In this document: one piece after another, positions 15,161-23,563 of the stretch
Layout of the letters: each line of letters begins with the position of its first letter
Position numbering within the stretch: position 1 is the stretch's first letter
Assembly: GCA_013001695.1 (NCBI GenBank)
Contig: JABDMC010000061.1
Span: forward strand, 1 to 34,255
Length of the DNA: 34,255 nucleotides
Direction: 5' to 3'
Origin: Akkermansiaceae bacterium
GTDB taxonomy: Bacteria > Verrucomicrobiota > Verrucomicrobiia > Verrucomicrobiales > Akkermansiaceae
The notes under the pieces: model-generated
Told to the model about the DNA's origin: nothing
Databases searched by the model: none
Seen by the model: the letters and a program-made list of their open reading frames with translations, nothing else
Translations under genes and position numbers: made by a program

Positions 15161-15520
15161 ATGAAAAGGAAATTCCACACCATCCTCCCCGCCGCCGCGG
15201 TCAGCGCATGCCTGCTCACCGTCGGCTGTGAAGAAAGCGCCGAAGTCACCGAAGTCGAGGAGAACACCCCCGCGGCCGCGGCCGGCGGCGCCGCCGCCGA
15301 GAGCGAGACCGTCAGCCTGAAGGTCAGCGGCATGACATGAGGCGTCGGATGCGTCAAGGCAGTGCGGTCCGCACTCGCCGAAGTCGATGGCGTCACCGTC
15401 AAGGAAGTCGCCATGCCCGACAAGGCCGTCGTGACGGTTGATCGCGGCAAGGTGAAGAACGAGCAGCTCATCGCCGCCGTGAAGAAGGCCGGGGAGCGCT
15501 ACAGCGCCACCATCGATTAG
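15161..15520 (+). CDS. Putative selenoprotein: HMA-domain lipoprotein with in-frame TGA
   Basis: Read through one TGA, this gene encodes 119 residues. The N-terminus is a lipoprotein signal (M-K-R-K-F ... L-L-T-V-G-C, Cys 23). An acidic/Ala linker of about 25 residues follows, then a heavy-metal-associated domain (about residues 51-119). The metal motif reads S-G-M-T-[TGA60]-G-V-G-C64-V-K-A-V. TGA (15338-15340) replaces the first Cys of a C-x3-C motif. The 59 codons after it stay open to TAG, have the same GC-rich third positions, and complete the domain (A-L-A-E-V-D-G-V-T-V-K-E-V ... A-V-V-T-V-D ... A-A-V-K-K-A-G). TGA ends many other genes here, so it is not a general sense codon. A stem-loop downstream fits a bacterial SECIS. 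Alternatives are a nonsense mutation or sequencing error. No Sec-insertion genes lie in the window. Likely role: binding a soft metal (Cu, Hg, Ag) or redox work in the periplasm. Confidence 0.8.
15358..15379 (+). promoter_or_regulatory. Candidate bacterial SECIS element
   Basis: AGTGCG (15361-15366) pairs perfectly with CGCACT (15370-15375) around loop GTC. The stem extends by GGC/GCC with one bulged C. Twenty-six nucleotides separate the TGA from the loop, and the first loop base is G. Both agree with the general bacterial SECIS model (loop roughly 16-37 nt from UGA, G in the first two loop positions). Confidence 0.6.
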
Positions 15521-15544
15521 TCCCCGCCGGCCCCGGCAGCCCGC

Positions 15545-15568
15545 TGGCCCCGGCCCGTGCCGGGGCCA
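15545..15568. terminator. Strong hairpin between convergent genes
   Basis: A 10-bp perfect stem (TGGCCCCGGC / GCCGGGGCCA) with loop CCGT lies 24 bp after the HMA gene and 5 bp from the stop codon of the convergent 5'-nucleotidase gene. It has no T-tract on either strand, but position and stability fit a shared terminator. Confidence 0.55.
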
Positions 15569-15573
15569 CGCTG

Positions 15574-17190
15574 TCAGGCGGGTTCGCGCACGTCGGCGGG
15601 CCGCACCACGCCCTTGTCCTTGAAGAAATCGATCAGGGCCTCGCGGCTCGTCATGGGCAGCAGCGTGGCGCGGGCTTCCGGACGCTCCGCGAGGGCCCGC
15701 AGGCGCATGAGGCGCTTGCCTCCCGACTGCGCGTCGTAGCTGTTGAATATGATGCAGTAGCGGTGGTCCTCGGGCTTCTCGACGCCGTTGCGCGGGCGCA
15801 CCGCGGTGACAAAGCGCTCGCCGCGGGACTCGTAGCGCGCCGCCCCGGCGGAGGCCGAGATGACCTCGAACCCGTAGAGGGCCCGGTCGGAGCGGACGTC
15901 GAGGGACTCATCCATGACGGCCGCCAGTTCGGCCCGCGTCAGGTAAAGGGCCACCAGCCGGTTCTCGTAAGGCAGGATGTCCCACATGTCCGCCACCGTC
16001 TTGCTGCCCGCCTTCAGGGTGCCGGACCCGAAGGTCCCGTGAAAGACGCCGTCGGCCGCGATCTCCTTCTTCGCGGCGGCATGAACGAACGCCGCGCACA
16101 GGAGGTTCTGCAACGGGCTGCCGCCGCCGTCGTCGTTCCGGCGGTCGGACAACTCGCCGTCGATCTCACCCACCTCGGTGGCGAGATACCGGCCCGACTC
16201 GTCGAGGTCGTCGCGGGCGGCCTCCAGCACCAGCGGGTCTTCCTCGATGCGCTCGTCCATGAACACCGTGAAGGCCCGCCGCTGCACGAGCCGCCGCGAC
16301 TCGACATCGAACGTCAGGTCGACCCGCCCGCAGTGGATCCCGAAGTAGTTCGCCTGCGTGTAGAGCGTCCCGTCGATCGACATGCTCGAGTGGTCGCGGT
16401 GCGTGTGTCCCGCGAGATAAACGTCCACCCCGTTGTCCCCCGCGAGAACCGCATTGATCGGGTTGGCGAAATCGTCCTCGTCGCGCCACCCGAAATGCCC
16501 GCAGGCCACGACCGCGTCGACCTTCGCCTCCTCGCGGAGATACCGCACGCTGGCCTCGAGCGCCTCCCGCGGGTCGGTGGCCTCGAAACCGCTCAGCAAC
16601 TCCGGGCGGAGCCAGTACGGCAGGCCCGGCGTGACGAGCCCGATCATCCCGATGCGGAACCCGCCGACCTCCTTCACGATATGCGGCAGCACCTTGGCCA
16701 GCGGATGGGTGGCGTCGTCCCAGGTGCCGGCCTGCTTCCCTTCGAGAAGGATGTTCCCGGTGAGGATCGGCATCCGCGAGCGGCTCACCGCATCGAGGAC
16801 CACCTCCGGCCCCCAGTCGAACTCGTGGTTCCCCAACACCCAGGCGTCGTAGCCGAGCTTGTTGAAGAGATCGATCATGAGACGCCCGCGCGTCATCCAA
16901 CCGACCGCCGTCCCCTGGTAAACGTCGCCGATGTCCACCAGGAGGGAATGCGGAAGGGCCTTCCGCCATTCCCGGATCTGCGCCGCACAGCGTGCCAGCC
17001 CGCCGACATTGCCGATCCCGTCGTAGGTCGACGTCGGCCGGATGTGCCCGTGCAGGTCGGTGGTGTGAAAGATCGATACCGAGCGGACCGACCGGGCCGG
17101 GTCCTCGCCCCGCAGGGCGCCGGGCAGCGCCAGGGAGGCCCCGGCAAGGGACGAGCGCTTGATAAAGCCGCGGCGGGAGGAAGTGATCAT
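15574..17190 (-). CDS. Tat-exported 5'-nucleotidase / metallophosphoesterase (UshA-like)
   Basis: This 538-residue protein starts with a twin-arginine signal (S-S-R-R-G-F-I-K-R, residues 4-12, then a hydrophobic A/L/G stretch), so it is exported folded by Tat. The calcineurin-type domain has all expected metal motifs: H-T-T-D45-L-H47-G-H, D-I-G-D-V-Y-Q-G, G-N-H-E-F-D-W, A-C-G-H-F-G and L-A-G-H-T-H. The C-terminal 5'-nucleotidase domain follows, with the M-W-D-I-L-P-Y-E-N segment and a Y-C-I-I-F-N-S-Y-D-A-Q-S-G-G near the end. The family hydrolyses nucleotides or UDP-sugars in the periplasm to salvage nucleosides and phosphate. It is a single-gene unit, convergent with the HMA lipoprotein gene. 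Confidence 0.93.
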   Translation of the reverse strand: MITSSRRGFIKRSSLAGASLALPGALRGEDPARSVRSVSIFHTTDLHGHIRPTSTYDGIGNVGGLARCAAQIREWRKALPHSLLVDIGDVYQGTAVGWMTRGRLMIDLFNKLGYDAWVLGNHEFDWGPEVVLDAVSRSRMPILTGNILLEGKQAGTWDDATHPLAKVLPHIVKEVGGFRIGMIGLVTPGLPYWLRPELLSGFEATDPREALEASVRYLREEAKVDAVVACGHFGWRDEDDFANPINAVLAGDNGVDVYLAGHTHRDHSSMSIDGTLYTQANYFGIHCGRVDLTFDVESRRLVQRRAFTVFMDERIEEDPLVLEAARDDLDESGRYLATEVGEIDGELSDRRNDDGGGSPLQNLLCAAFVHAAAKKEIAADGVFHGTFGSGTLKAGSKTVADMWDILPYENRLVALYLTRAELAAVMDESLDVRSDRALYGFEVISASAGAARYESRGERFVTAVRPRNGVEKPEDHRYCIIFNSYDAQSGGKRLMRLRALAERPEARATLLPMTSREALIDFFKDKGVVRPADVREPA

Positions 17191-17406
17191 CGGCGAACGT
17201 CCACCCTACCCCGCCCGGGAACGGGTGCAAGCCGTAGATTGCCGCCGGACCGGCGGGAATGACATGTGATCAACTCGATCCATCGAGCCCACGACCATGC
17301 TTTCTCTGCATCCCAATCCCGACCCACATCCCGGTCTCCCCCGATTGCCGGCAAGTGACCGGGGGAATGCGCAAGACCCGGGCCGGTGATTCCCGCGCGC
17401 CCAACC

Positions 17407-17423
17407 CCTCCGCCCATCGGAGG
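17407..17423 (-). terminator. Hairpin after the prepilin cassette operon
   Basis: CCTCCG and CGGAGG form a 6-bp stem with a 5-nt loop, about 30 bp beyond the last gene of the minus-strand cassette (stop at 17455). No T-tract. The rest of 17191-17454 contains a looser repeat (CCCGGTC..GACCGGG, about 17331-17363) and CTCGAT-CC-ATCGAG (17268-17281 region), but no supported gene. Confidence 0.4.
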
Positions 17424-17454
17424 CCTCAGGGCATCACACCATCCCCCACCCCGG

Positions 17455-18141
17455 TCAGTTCGCGATGATGAACTTCGGGTCGAAGAAGGAGAGGGCCTCC
17501 TTTTCCCCCTTCTCGTTCTCGAAAACCATGACCACGTAATTCCCGCGGTCCTGGGCCTTGAGGGTCAAGAGGCGCTCGCCCTTGTGGGACACGATGGCGC
17601 GGACCTCTCCGCTCCCGATCTGGAAGCGTTTGGCCTTCAGGCGCGGCACCGCGGCCTTGATGGTCTTCTCGGACATCCCTTCGAAAACCTCCAGCGGCAG
17701 CTCCTTCTCGCGGCAGAAGGATATCAAGGTCACCCAGAAGCCACTCTCCGGCGTGTTTTGCCCGAGGCGGGCGAGCCTCAGGTTCCATCCGATGATCTCT
17801 CCGAGATCGTCGAGGTCCGCTTCGGCATAGGCGACAAGCGTCTGCGTCTGCCCGGCCGCAATGTCGATCTTCCGTTTCGCCGGGTTGCAGCCGGTCTTCT
17901 TCACCACGAACTCATGGGCCCCCTGCTCCATGCCGATCCCGCCGGTCCGCTGGCCGAGCTTGTATCCCTTCTTCCAGAGCGATTTGCCATCGACCTCGAA
18001 GAAGGTGTTTCCTTCTCCCGGCGATACCACGCTCATGAAGCGCACGAAGCCGATCTTCGACGGATCCCGTTCGTCCTGGGCCGCCGCCATCGGAGCGGCG
18101 CCCAGGGCCACCGCGCACATCCACCTACAAATCGCGTTCAT
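17455..18141 (-). CDS. Exported protein of unknown function coupled to the prepilin cassette
   Basis: From ATG 18141 the protein has 228 residues. The first 21 (M-N-A-I-C-R-W-M-C-A-V-A-L-G-A-A-P-M-A-A-A) form a signal peptide with an A-x-A cleavage site. Two beta-rich halves follow. The first contains V-R-F-M-S-V-V-S-P-G-E-G-N-T-F-F-E-V-D-G; the second contains I-V-S-H-K-G-E-R-L-L-T-L-K-A-Q-D-R-G-N-Y-V. The family is not recognised. The start overlaps the end of the large cassette gene by 17 bp, which points to translational coupling and a shared job. An ATG 24 bp upstream is possible but would put polar residues before the signal. A role as a periplasmic partner of the prepilin-like proteins is inference. 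Confidence 0.75.
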   Translation of the reverse strand: MNAICRWMCAVALGAAPMAAAQDERDPSKIGFVRFMSVVSPGEGNTFFEVDGKSLWKKGYKLGQRTGGIGMEQGAHEFVVKKTGCNPAKRKIDIAAGQTQTLVAYAEADLDDLGEIIGWNLRLARLGQNTPESGFWVTLISFCREKELPLEVFEGMSEKTIKAAVPRLKAKRFQIGSGEVRAIVSHKGERLLTLKAQDRGNYVVMVFENEKGEKEALSFFDPKFIIAN

Positions 18142-21100
18142 AAAGCACTCGGACATCGAGCTCATCGGGCTGCAGGGCGCCGGCCTCGTCGCGCCCGCCG
18201 GGGTCGGCGAAAACCTGGAACATCTTGCGGCGGGTGGAAAGAACTTTCACCTCCCCGTTGCCGAGATCCCTGACCGCCTGGCCGATCGTGAAGACGCGGA
18301 AGTTGCGGCTCCGCGTGGTGGCGCTGTTGTAGACCCGGGCGAACACCTCTTCCGCGGCCGCGTCCGACCACTGGATGCTGCTCGACTTGGGATAAAACTG
18401 CTCGTTCCCGAAGACCACCTCCCCGGCCTCGTTCGTCACTTCCGCGAGCTGCGAGGCCGAGGCGTAGGGCCGCCCCGCGATGATGGCATCCGCAAGGATG
18501 TCGGCCTCGACTTCGGACTTGGGGGCCGACAAGGCCGTCGGAATGACCCGCGGGGCGAGGCTGCCGCTCGTGTCGTGGCCGCGCAACTCGACGGCCACCA
18601 GCGGGTCGGCCGCCAGCGGTCCCGCCGCGAGGGCCCGCAGGGTGTCCCGCGAGGCGGTGTTGATGTTCACGTGCCCCCGGATCGTCACCACCCCGCCCTG
18701 CCGCTCGCCGGCGTCCTCCGAGAACGGCTTGCCGCAGTGGAACAGGTCGAGGAGACGCGCCGCGTGGATCCCGGGCCGCAGCCGGCCCGGCCCGGAAAAG
18801 CCGGGGTGCTCCGGGCGGCCGATGCGCAGCGAATTGCCGCCGCCCAGCGTCCCCGATTCCTCGACGCCCCGGATCTCCACCGCCTCCGTCCACTGTTGAA
18901 TCGCCGGCCGCGACGACCGCTTGGCCCACATCGCGGGATCGAAGATGCGGCCCAATTCGGTCTCGCTGTAGTAGCGCCCGAAGTTCGAGATGCGGACCGG
19001 CGCCTTCTCCGGTTCCGAGCCGGGGTGCGGGACGAGGAAGCGCGCATCGTCCGGTCGCCGCGAGCGGTCCGTGGACCGGTTCTGCCGGTAGGCCCGTTCG
19101 CCGAAGTCCGCGTCGTGCCCGCCGTCCGGCCACTCCGACGGGAGAACGCGCCCGTAGATCGTGTTCGGATTCCGGCTGTAGATGCTCCCGTAGCGCACGT
19201 TGCGCCGGTTGGGGCTGTAGTTCTGCGGGTAGGAATTCGCCGACTGCATCGTCTCGGCGTAGTAGCACATCCGCACGTCCCCCATGCCGTTGTAGAACCC
19301 TCCGTATTCACCGAACGACCCGCCGGAGATGTTGGCGCGGGTCTCCGGATGATCGCCGTTGCGCAGACGATTGATGTCGAGGCGCTCCAGCCCCCCGCGC
19401 GACCAGTCGGCCCGCTCCCCGTTCCAGCGCATGACGTAGCTGCTCTGTCCGTCATCGCCGCTCAGCGTGTCAATCTGCCCGGGGAGAAACGCGACGGCGG
19501 GAGCGACATCAATCTTGTAGCGAACCGAGCCGAGGCGCACCACGCGGTGCTCGTTCCCGTCGAGGGAAATCGATACCGGCGGAAAGTAGTAGCGGCCGTC
19601 GTTGCCGTCCTTGGCGAGGTTGTGGTGCGAGCCGCTCTGCTCGTCGTTCGGGTCGATCGCGGCGACCGGCCGGTCGAGCACCTCCTCGTCCATGAAGCTG
19701 ATCTCCGGGTTGCTGCCGTACGGGAAGGAATAGTGGGTCTCGTAGTTGAATTGGTAGTCGCCCTCGATGGGCAGCGGCGACATGTTCCAGAGTTCGGCGA
19801 ACAGCTCGACGGTGAACAGGACGTAGAGGCGCCCGTTCTCGCGAAAAAAGCTCTTGTTGCTCCACGGGAAGGTATCCCCGGCATCGAAGTCGCCGGAATG
19901 GTTCAGCCAACGCCACGTGATGGTGAGGAGAAACTCGTTCACCAGCGGGCAGGAATCGATCCCGCGGTACTCGCCCTCCTTCACGGTCGGCTTCGAATCG
20001 CGGTCGGCGTAGTCGATCATGCTGGCCGCGAGGGTGGCCTCGTAGTCTTCCGGGAACCCGCCGCGCCGCAGGGCCGCAAACTCCGGCAGGGCGCTGCGGA
20101 TGTGCTCCTTGATCTCCGTGACCGCCTCATCCGGATCCTCCTCGAGGAGGCGATTCAGGTTCAGTTTCGGCTCCCCGGCCATGCTGCTGTCGACGCCCTC
20201 GACGTGGGGGATGAGCGACTGCTCGTCATACGGTTGATTGCCGGCGAAGAAGTTCTCCTCGAGCTGCCGGCCGCGCGGGTCGAGGAGGCGTCCCGTGACC
20301 GCTTCGCGCTGCAGCGGCGCCGGGACGCCGAGGTAGGCGAGGAGCGACTCCGGGGTTCGCGCGAAACTCTGCCCGCCGGCGCGGACCAGGTCGTCAAACT
20401 CGGTCGTGTCGCGCTGAAGTGTCGCGGGGTCGAGGGCGTAGGCGGCGGCCTGGTTCAGGTTGGACTTCACCCCGCCGGACCCGTCGGCGGCCCGGTCGGG
20501 ATTCACCCCCGGGGCCGGCCACGGCGGCGGATACCGGTCGGAAGCCTCGGTCGGCGCCGGCCAGTTCGCCCGCCAGTTGTCGGGCCAGAGTTCATTCGCC
20601 CGGGCGTGCCGGTCGTCCTTGAGGGCGTTGCCGGCCATCCCGGCCTCGAGGTAGGCCTGCGTGTCCTCGAGCCAATACGCGTAGCGGGCGACCTTCTTCC
20701 CCCCGGCGTCCTCGATGTACCGCCAAGCCAGGACCGGCGGCTTCTCGGAGCGGATCGGGCGCAAGGAAACGCGTTCGTCCGCATCCGCCGGCAGCCCGGG
20801 GTCGTCCGGCAATTCGAGGACCTCCGTGGAGGCCGCCTTGCGTGCCGCCGAATACAACGGCTCGTAGTCGTAGTCGTAGAGCGCGCCGTCGAGCCCGCTG
20901 CGGACGAGAAACAGGTAGGGCCGCTCCACGTCCTCGTCGCCGAACCCGTCGCCATCGAGATCGGGGGCGGCTTGGCCGTCGCCGTCGTCGTCATGCGAGA
21001 CCCGGATCGGGGCACGCACCACCGCGTAGCTGTCGTCGGCGGTGAACTCCGAGAGGACGGCCCGCACTTCCGTCAGGGCCGAGCGTGCCGCCAGGTCCGC

Positions 21101-21250
21101 GCGCAGGGCGTTGGTGTGCGCCCGCGCCGAGCGCTGCTCGAGACCGACCACGATCATCAGCCCGCCCAGCAGGACGAGCAGCCCCGCCATCGCGACGAGG
21201 ACGATCGGCAGGGTGAAGGCCGGTCGGCTGCTGGAACTGAAACTACTCAT
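18125..21250 (-). CDS. Verru_Chthon cassette protein A-like, very large prepilin-like protein
   Basis: This 1041-residue protein has a short leader and one N-terminal hydrophobic helix (F-T-L-P-I-V-L-V-A-M-A-G-L-L-V-L-L-G, residues 12-29) like a prepilin. The residue before the cleavage point is Ala rather than Gly, and Glu5 is missing. The rest is one large extracytoplasmic region. Residues 87-107 carry Asp/Gly-rich loops (D-D-D-G-D-G and D-L-D-G-D-G-F-G-D-E-D) that resemble EF-hand or thrombospondin-type calcium sites. Size, helix and neighbours match the 'A' member of the four-gene cassette described in Verrucomicrobium and Chthoniobacter. It overlaps the C gene by 8 bp and the following exported protein gene by 17 bp. 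The A family may cap or decorate a pseudopilus; function is not established. Confidence 0.88.
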   Translation of the reverse strand: MSSFSSSSRPAFTLPIVLVAMAGLLVLLGGLMIVVGLEQRSARAHTNALRADLAARSALTEVRAVLSEFTADDSYAVVRAPIRVSHDDDGDGQAAPDLDGDGFGDEDVERPYLFLVRSGLDGALYDYDYEPLYSAARKAASTEVLELPDDPGLPADADERVSLRPIRSEKPPVLAWRYIEDAGGKKVARYAYWLEDTQAYLEAGMAGNALKDDRHARANELWPDNWRANWPAPTEASDRYPPPWPAPGVNPDRAADGSGGVKSNLNQAAAYALDPATLQRDTTEFDDLVRAGGQSFARTPESLLAYLGVPAPLQREAVTGRLLDPRGRQLEENFFAGNQPYDEQSLIPHVEGVDSSMAGEPKLNLNRLLEEDPDEAVTEIKEHIRSALPEFAALRRGGFPEDYEATLAASMIDYADRDSKPTVKEGEYRGIDSCPLVNEFLLTITWRWLNHSGDFDAGDTFPWSNKSFFRENGRLYVLFTVELFAELWNMSPLPIEGDYQFNYETHYSFPYGSNPEISFMDEEVLDRPVAAIDPNDEQSGSHHNLAKDGNDGRYYFPPVSISLDGNEHRVVRLGSVRYKIDVAPAVAFLPGQIDTLSGDDGQSSYVMRWNGERADWSRGGLERLDINRLRNGDHPETRANISGGSFGEYGGFYNGMGDVRMCYYAETMQSANSYPQNYSPNRRNVRYGSIYSRNPNTIYGRVLPSEWPDGGHDADFGERAYRQNRSTDRSRRPDDARFLVPHPGSEPEKAPVRISNFGRYYSETELGRIFDPAMWAKRSSRPAIQQWTEAVEIRGVEESGTLGGGNSLRIGRPEHPGFSGPGRLRPGIHAARLLDLFHCGKPFSEDAGERQGGVVTIRGHVNINTASRDTLRALAAGPLAADPLVAVELRGHDTSGSLAPRVIPTALSAPKSEVEADILADAIIAGRPYASASQLAEVTNEAGEVVFGNEQFYPKSSSIQWSDAAAEEVFARVYNSATTRSRNFRVFTIGQAVRDLGNGEVKVLSTRRKMFQVFADPGGRDEAGALQPDELDVRVLYERDL

Positions 21251-22043
21251 CTAACGGCAATCTTGTCTTGAAGGTGCGCATCCGTTTTCCCTCCGCGGAC
21301 CCGGGTCCCTCCCCGAAAAACTGCCGCGCCAGCGGCCAGTCGCCTTCCCAGTTTTCCTCCTTGCTCAGCAGCGCCGCGGTCCGGTCGTCGGTGAGGCGCA
21401 GGGTGAGGTCGACGAAGTCGGGTCCCGCGAGGCCCGATTCCCGCGTCCAGGCTTCCACCTGCCCGCTCTCGGAATTCACCACCCACGGTTCGGCCAGAAA
21501 CTGCACCACGTTGAAGGCCACCGCCTCGTCCTCGAGCCGCTCCGGGTCCGGCTTGGGCGCGAGGAAGTCGTCCCCGTTCCGCAGCATCTCCATGACATCC
21601 GCGCTGCTGATCAACCGCCGGTAGAGCTTGCGCGAATAGGGGCCCGCCTCCCCCTCCAGCTCCCGCGTCACCGCGGTGTAATAGTAGACGAAGCACAGGT
21701 CCCCCGACGCCTTGCCGGCGTCCTGCGCGCTGCGCGGCTTCAGCGCGAAGAACCACGCCTCGCTCGACGGCCACACGCCCTCCCCCTGCCGGATCGAGAA
21801 GGACAGGTCATTCACCGGCGAGGGGCGGATTGTGGCGAGGTCGTCACTGAAGGTCGTCAGGGCGGCCCGGGCCTCCACGTTGGCGTCGATCCGCCCGGTG
21901 GCCGCCGCGTAGCCCTCGCTGCCGCTGCTCATCACCCCGAGCACCACCAGCAGCAGGATCGTCCCGACCGCCATGGCGACCATCAGCTCCGCGAGGGTGA
22001 ACCCCCGGGACCGCCGCGCCGTGATGCCCTTCGCCCTAGTCAT
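21243..22043 (-). CDS. Verru_Chthon cassette protein C-like prepilin
   Basis: The 266-residue protein begins with a basic leader and a canonical type IV prepilin site (R-S-R-G / F-T-L-A-E-L-M-V-A-M-A), including Glu5, so a prepilin peptidase should cut after Gly 15. The long N-terminal helix is followed by a pseudopilin-J-like globular region (R-A-A-L-T-T-F-S-D-D-L-A-T-I). It overlaps the genes on both sides by 8 bp, showing tight translational coupling. Assigned to the C position from its place between the B-like and A-like genes; the letter is inferred from synteny and length. Confidence 0.85.
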   Translation of the reverse strand: MTRAKGITARRSRGFTLAELMVAMAVGTILLLVVLGVMSSGSEGYAAATGRIDANVEARAALTTFSDDLATIRPSPVNDLSFSIRQGEGVWPSSEAWFFALKPRSAQDAGKASGDLCFVYYYTAVTRELEGEAGPYSRKLYRRLISSADVMEMLRNGDDFLAPKPDPERLEDEAVAFNVVQFLAEPWVVNSESGQVEAWTRESGLAGPDFVDLTLRLTDDRTAALLSKEENWEGDWPLARQFFGEGPGSAEGKRMRTFKTRLPLDE

Positions 22044-22548
22044 CCGTGTGAAGCAGGCGCACGAAGCGCAGTTTGCGGCGGTCGGCCTCCCCGGCCCCCG
22101 GCGGCGTTTCGATGGTGATCTCGACCTTCGAGAGGTCGTTGGCGGCAGGCACGCTCTCCAGCAGGTGGCGTTCTCCCTTCAGCGTCACGAGGAACGCCAC
22201 CTCCAGCTCCCGGGAGCCCGTTGCGTAGGTTTCGGCCTCCGCCTCGGCGAGGAGTTTCCCGGACCGGTCGGCCGTGAACACAAATCGTTCCGCCCCCTGT
22301 GGAAAATCGGGCCAGCTCAGGACTCCCTCGAGCATCTCCCCCTTCCCTTCCCGGGCGCGGTCCAGCTCCTCGAGGACGCTGCGCACCATCAGGATGGCCC
22401 GGGTCTCGTCGGCCGCCTCGGAACTTCCCCGCCCGCCGGTGACCATGAGGGCCATCACCGTCGGGATGACGATCCCGACGATCGCCACCGAGATGACCAC
22501 CTCCATCAGCGAGAACCCGCCGGAGGACGATGCATGGCGCGCCGTCAT
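22036..22548 (-). CDS. Verru_Chthon cassette protein B-like prepilin
   Basis: The 170-residue protein has the prepilin cleavage site S-S-G-G / F-S-L-M-E-V-V-I-S-V-A-I-V-G with Glu5, followed by a hydrophobic helix and a small globular part (pseudopilin-I-like: S-V-L-E-E-L-D-R-A-R). The start codon overlaps the stop codon of the D gene (ATGA at 22545-22548), and its own end overlaps the C gene by 8 bp. The family name comes from the cassette order D-B-C-A; the substrate or assembled structure is unknown. Confidence 0.85.
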   Translation of the reverse strand: MTARHASSSGGFSLMEVVISVAIVGIVIPTVMALMVTGGRGSSEAADETRAILMVRSVLEELDRAREGKGEMLEGVLSWPDFPQGAERFVFTADRSGKLLAEAEAETYATGSRELEVAFLVTLKGERHLLESVPAANDLSKVEITIETPPGAGEADRRKLRFVRLLHTDD

Positions 22549-23264
22549 CGGTTGTCACCCTCCAGGCTACGGGCCCGGCCGGTCAGCCGGCTCAGGTAGA
22601 CGGTGTCCGCGAGGGGCGCCCCGGAGTCCTTCCGCGCCGTGATCAAGAGGGTCTCGTTCCGCCAGGCCCCCTCCCCGACATGAATGCCGATGCGGCCGGA
22701 TCCGGCGGGATGGCTGACCGCCCCGGTGGGTTCAAACACGATGCAGGGCACCTGCACCACCGAGGGCCGGCTCTTCCCCTTCTCCGGAACGCGCACCTCC
22801 AGCGCCGGGGGCTGGTCCAGGGCGTTCAGGGCCCGGTCCGGGTCGCCCGCGCCCGCCTCGCTCGTCAGAAGAATCGTGCGTCCCGGGAGTTTCGTCCACC
22901 GCCGCAGTTGGTCCCCGGCCTCGAGATCGCCCGTGACCTCGTCCCGGACCACCTCGTAGAGCGTCATGGCCCGGCCCCGCGATTCCTCCGGCCCGTCGCC
23001 CAGGCCGACAAATGCCACCGCCGTCGGGTTGCCGCTCGAAACCGCTTCCGATCGCGCCCTCGTCAGCATCGCGGAGATCGCATCCCGGGCGGCGCGCCGC
23101 GCCCGCGGTCCGTCCGAAGGACCCATCGCCGCCACCGTGATTCCCAGCAAGATCGCGATGATCGCGATCACCGTGAGCACCTCCACGAGGGTAAAGCCTC
23201 CCACGCGCCTGGGCGCGATTCGACCAGACGGCGCAGTGGATCCGGCAAGACGGAGGAGATTCAC
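22545..23264 (-). CDS. Verru_Chthon cassette protein D-like prepilin (GspH-like)
   Basis: Read from the GTG at 23264 this is 239 residues. Residues 19-40 contain the prepilin site R-R-V-G-G / F-T-L-V-E-V-L-T-V-I-A-I-I-A, with cleavage after Gly 23 and Glu5 present. The body has the GspH/FimT pattern A-R-R-A-A-R-D-A-I-S-A-M-L-T-R-A-R-S-E-A-V. The open frame runs further upstream, but the added residues are Arg/Pro-rich and would give an unlikely leader, so GTG is preferred. First gene of the cassette; it shares the ATGA overlap with B. A promoter candidate lies about 90 bp upstream. Confidence 0.83.
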   Translation of the reverse strand: MNLLRLAGSTAPSGRIAPRRVGGFTLVEVLTVIAIIAILLGITVAAMGPSDGPRARRAARDAISAMLTRARSEAVSSGNPTAVAFVGLGDGPEESRGRAMTLYEVVRDEVTGDLEAGDQLRRWTKLPGRTILLTSEAGAGDPDRALNALDQPPALEVRVPEKGKSRPSVVQVPCIVFEPTGAVSHPAGSGRIGIHVGEGAWRNETLLITARKDSGAPLADTVYLSRLTGRARSLEGDNR

Positions 23265-23355
23265 TGGTGAGGGGGATTTCCCGAAGCGGCACTGCACGCA
23301 GCGTGCCACCACTAAGTAAACACAGGATCCCCCCCACGCCAACCCCTCAGGAGCT

Positions 23356-23384
23356 ATTCCAGCGACGCGGCGGGCCACTGTGAA
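23356..23384 (-). promoter_or_regulatory. Candidate promoter of the prepilin cassette
   Basis: On the minus strand TTCACA (23384-23379, five of six -35 bases) is followed after 17 bp by TGGAAT (23361-23356, four of six). The transcript would start near 23349, giving a leader of about 85 nt. Confidence 0.35.
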
Positions 23385-23533
23385 AAAGCAGCCCCACGGC
23401 GGCACCCGGGCCCGTCCCGCAACCGCGGATGCAAGGATTTGCGGGGTATTTTCCCGGCTCCGGGATGGCCCGCCCCGGGGTCCGGTGGCCGATTCCGGGG
23501 TGCTCGGGCGCGGCCGCCCGCTCCCGCTGGACC

Positions 23534-23563
23534 GGGGCCGGACGGGAGGCACCCGCCGGCCCC
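23534..23563 (-). terminator. Hairpin after the ATE-like gene
   Basis: An 8-bp outer stem (GGGGCCGG / CCGGCCCC) and a 4-bp inner stem (CGGG / CCCG), separated by one bulged base, close a 5-nt loop. It begins 17 bp beyond the stop codon at 23580. No T-tract follows, so factor-dependent or weak termination is possible. Confidence 0.5.

Noticed and set aside
15338-15340. TGA read as tryptophan (altered genetic code)
   Set aside because: Many other genes in the window end in TGA at the expected place.
17861-21271. 1136-codon plus-strand frame
   Set aside because: Opposite the large cassette gene, which has clear prepilin context; composition is typical of a shadow.
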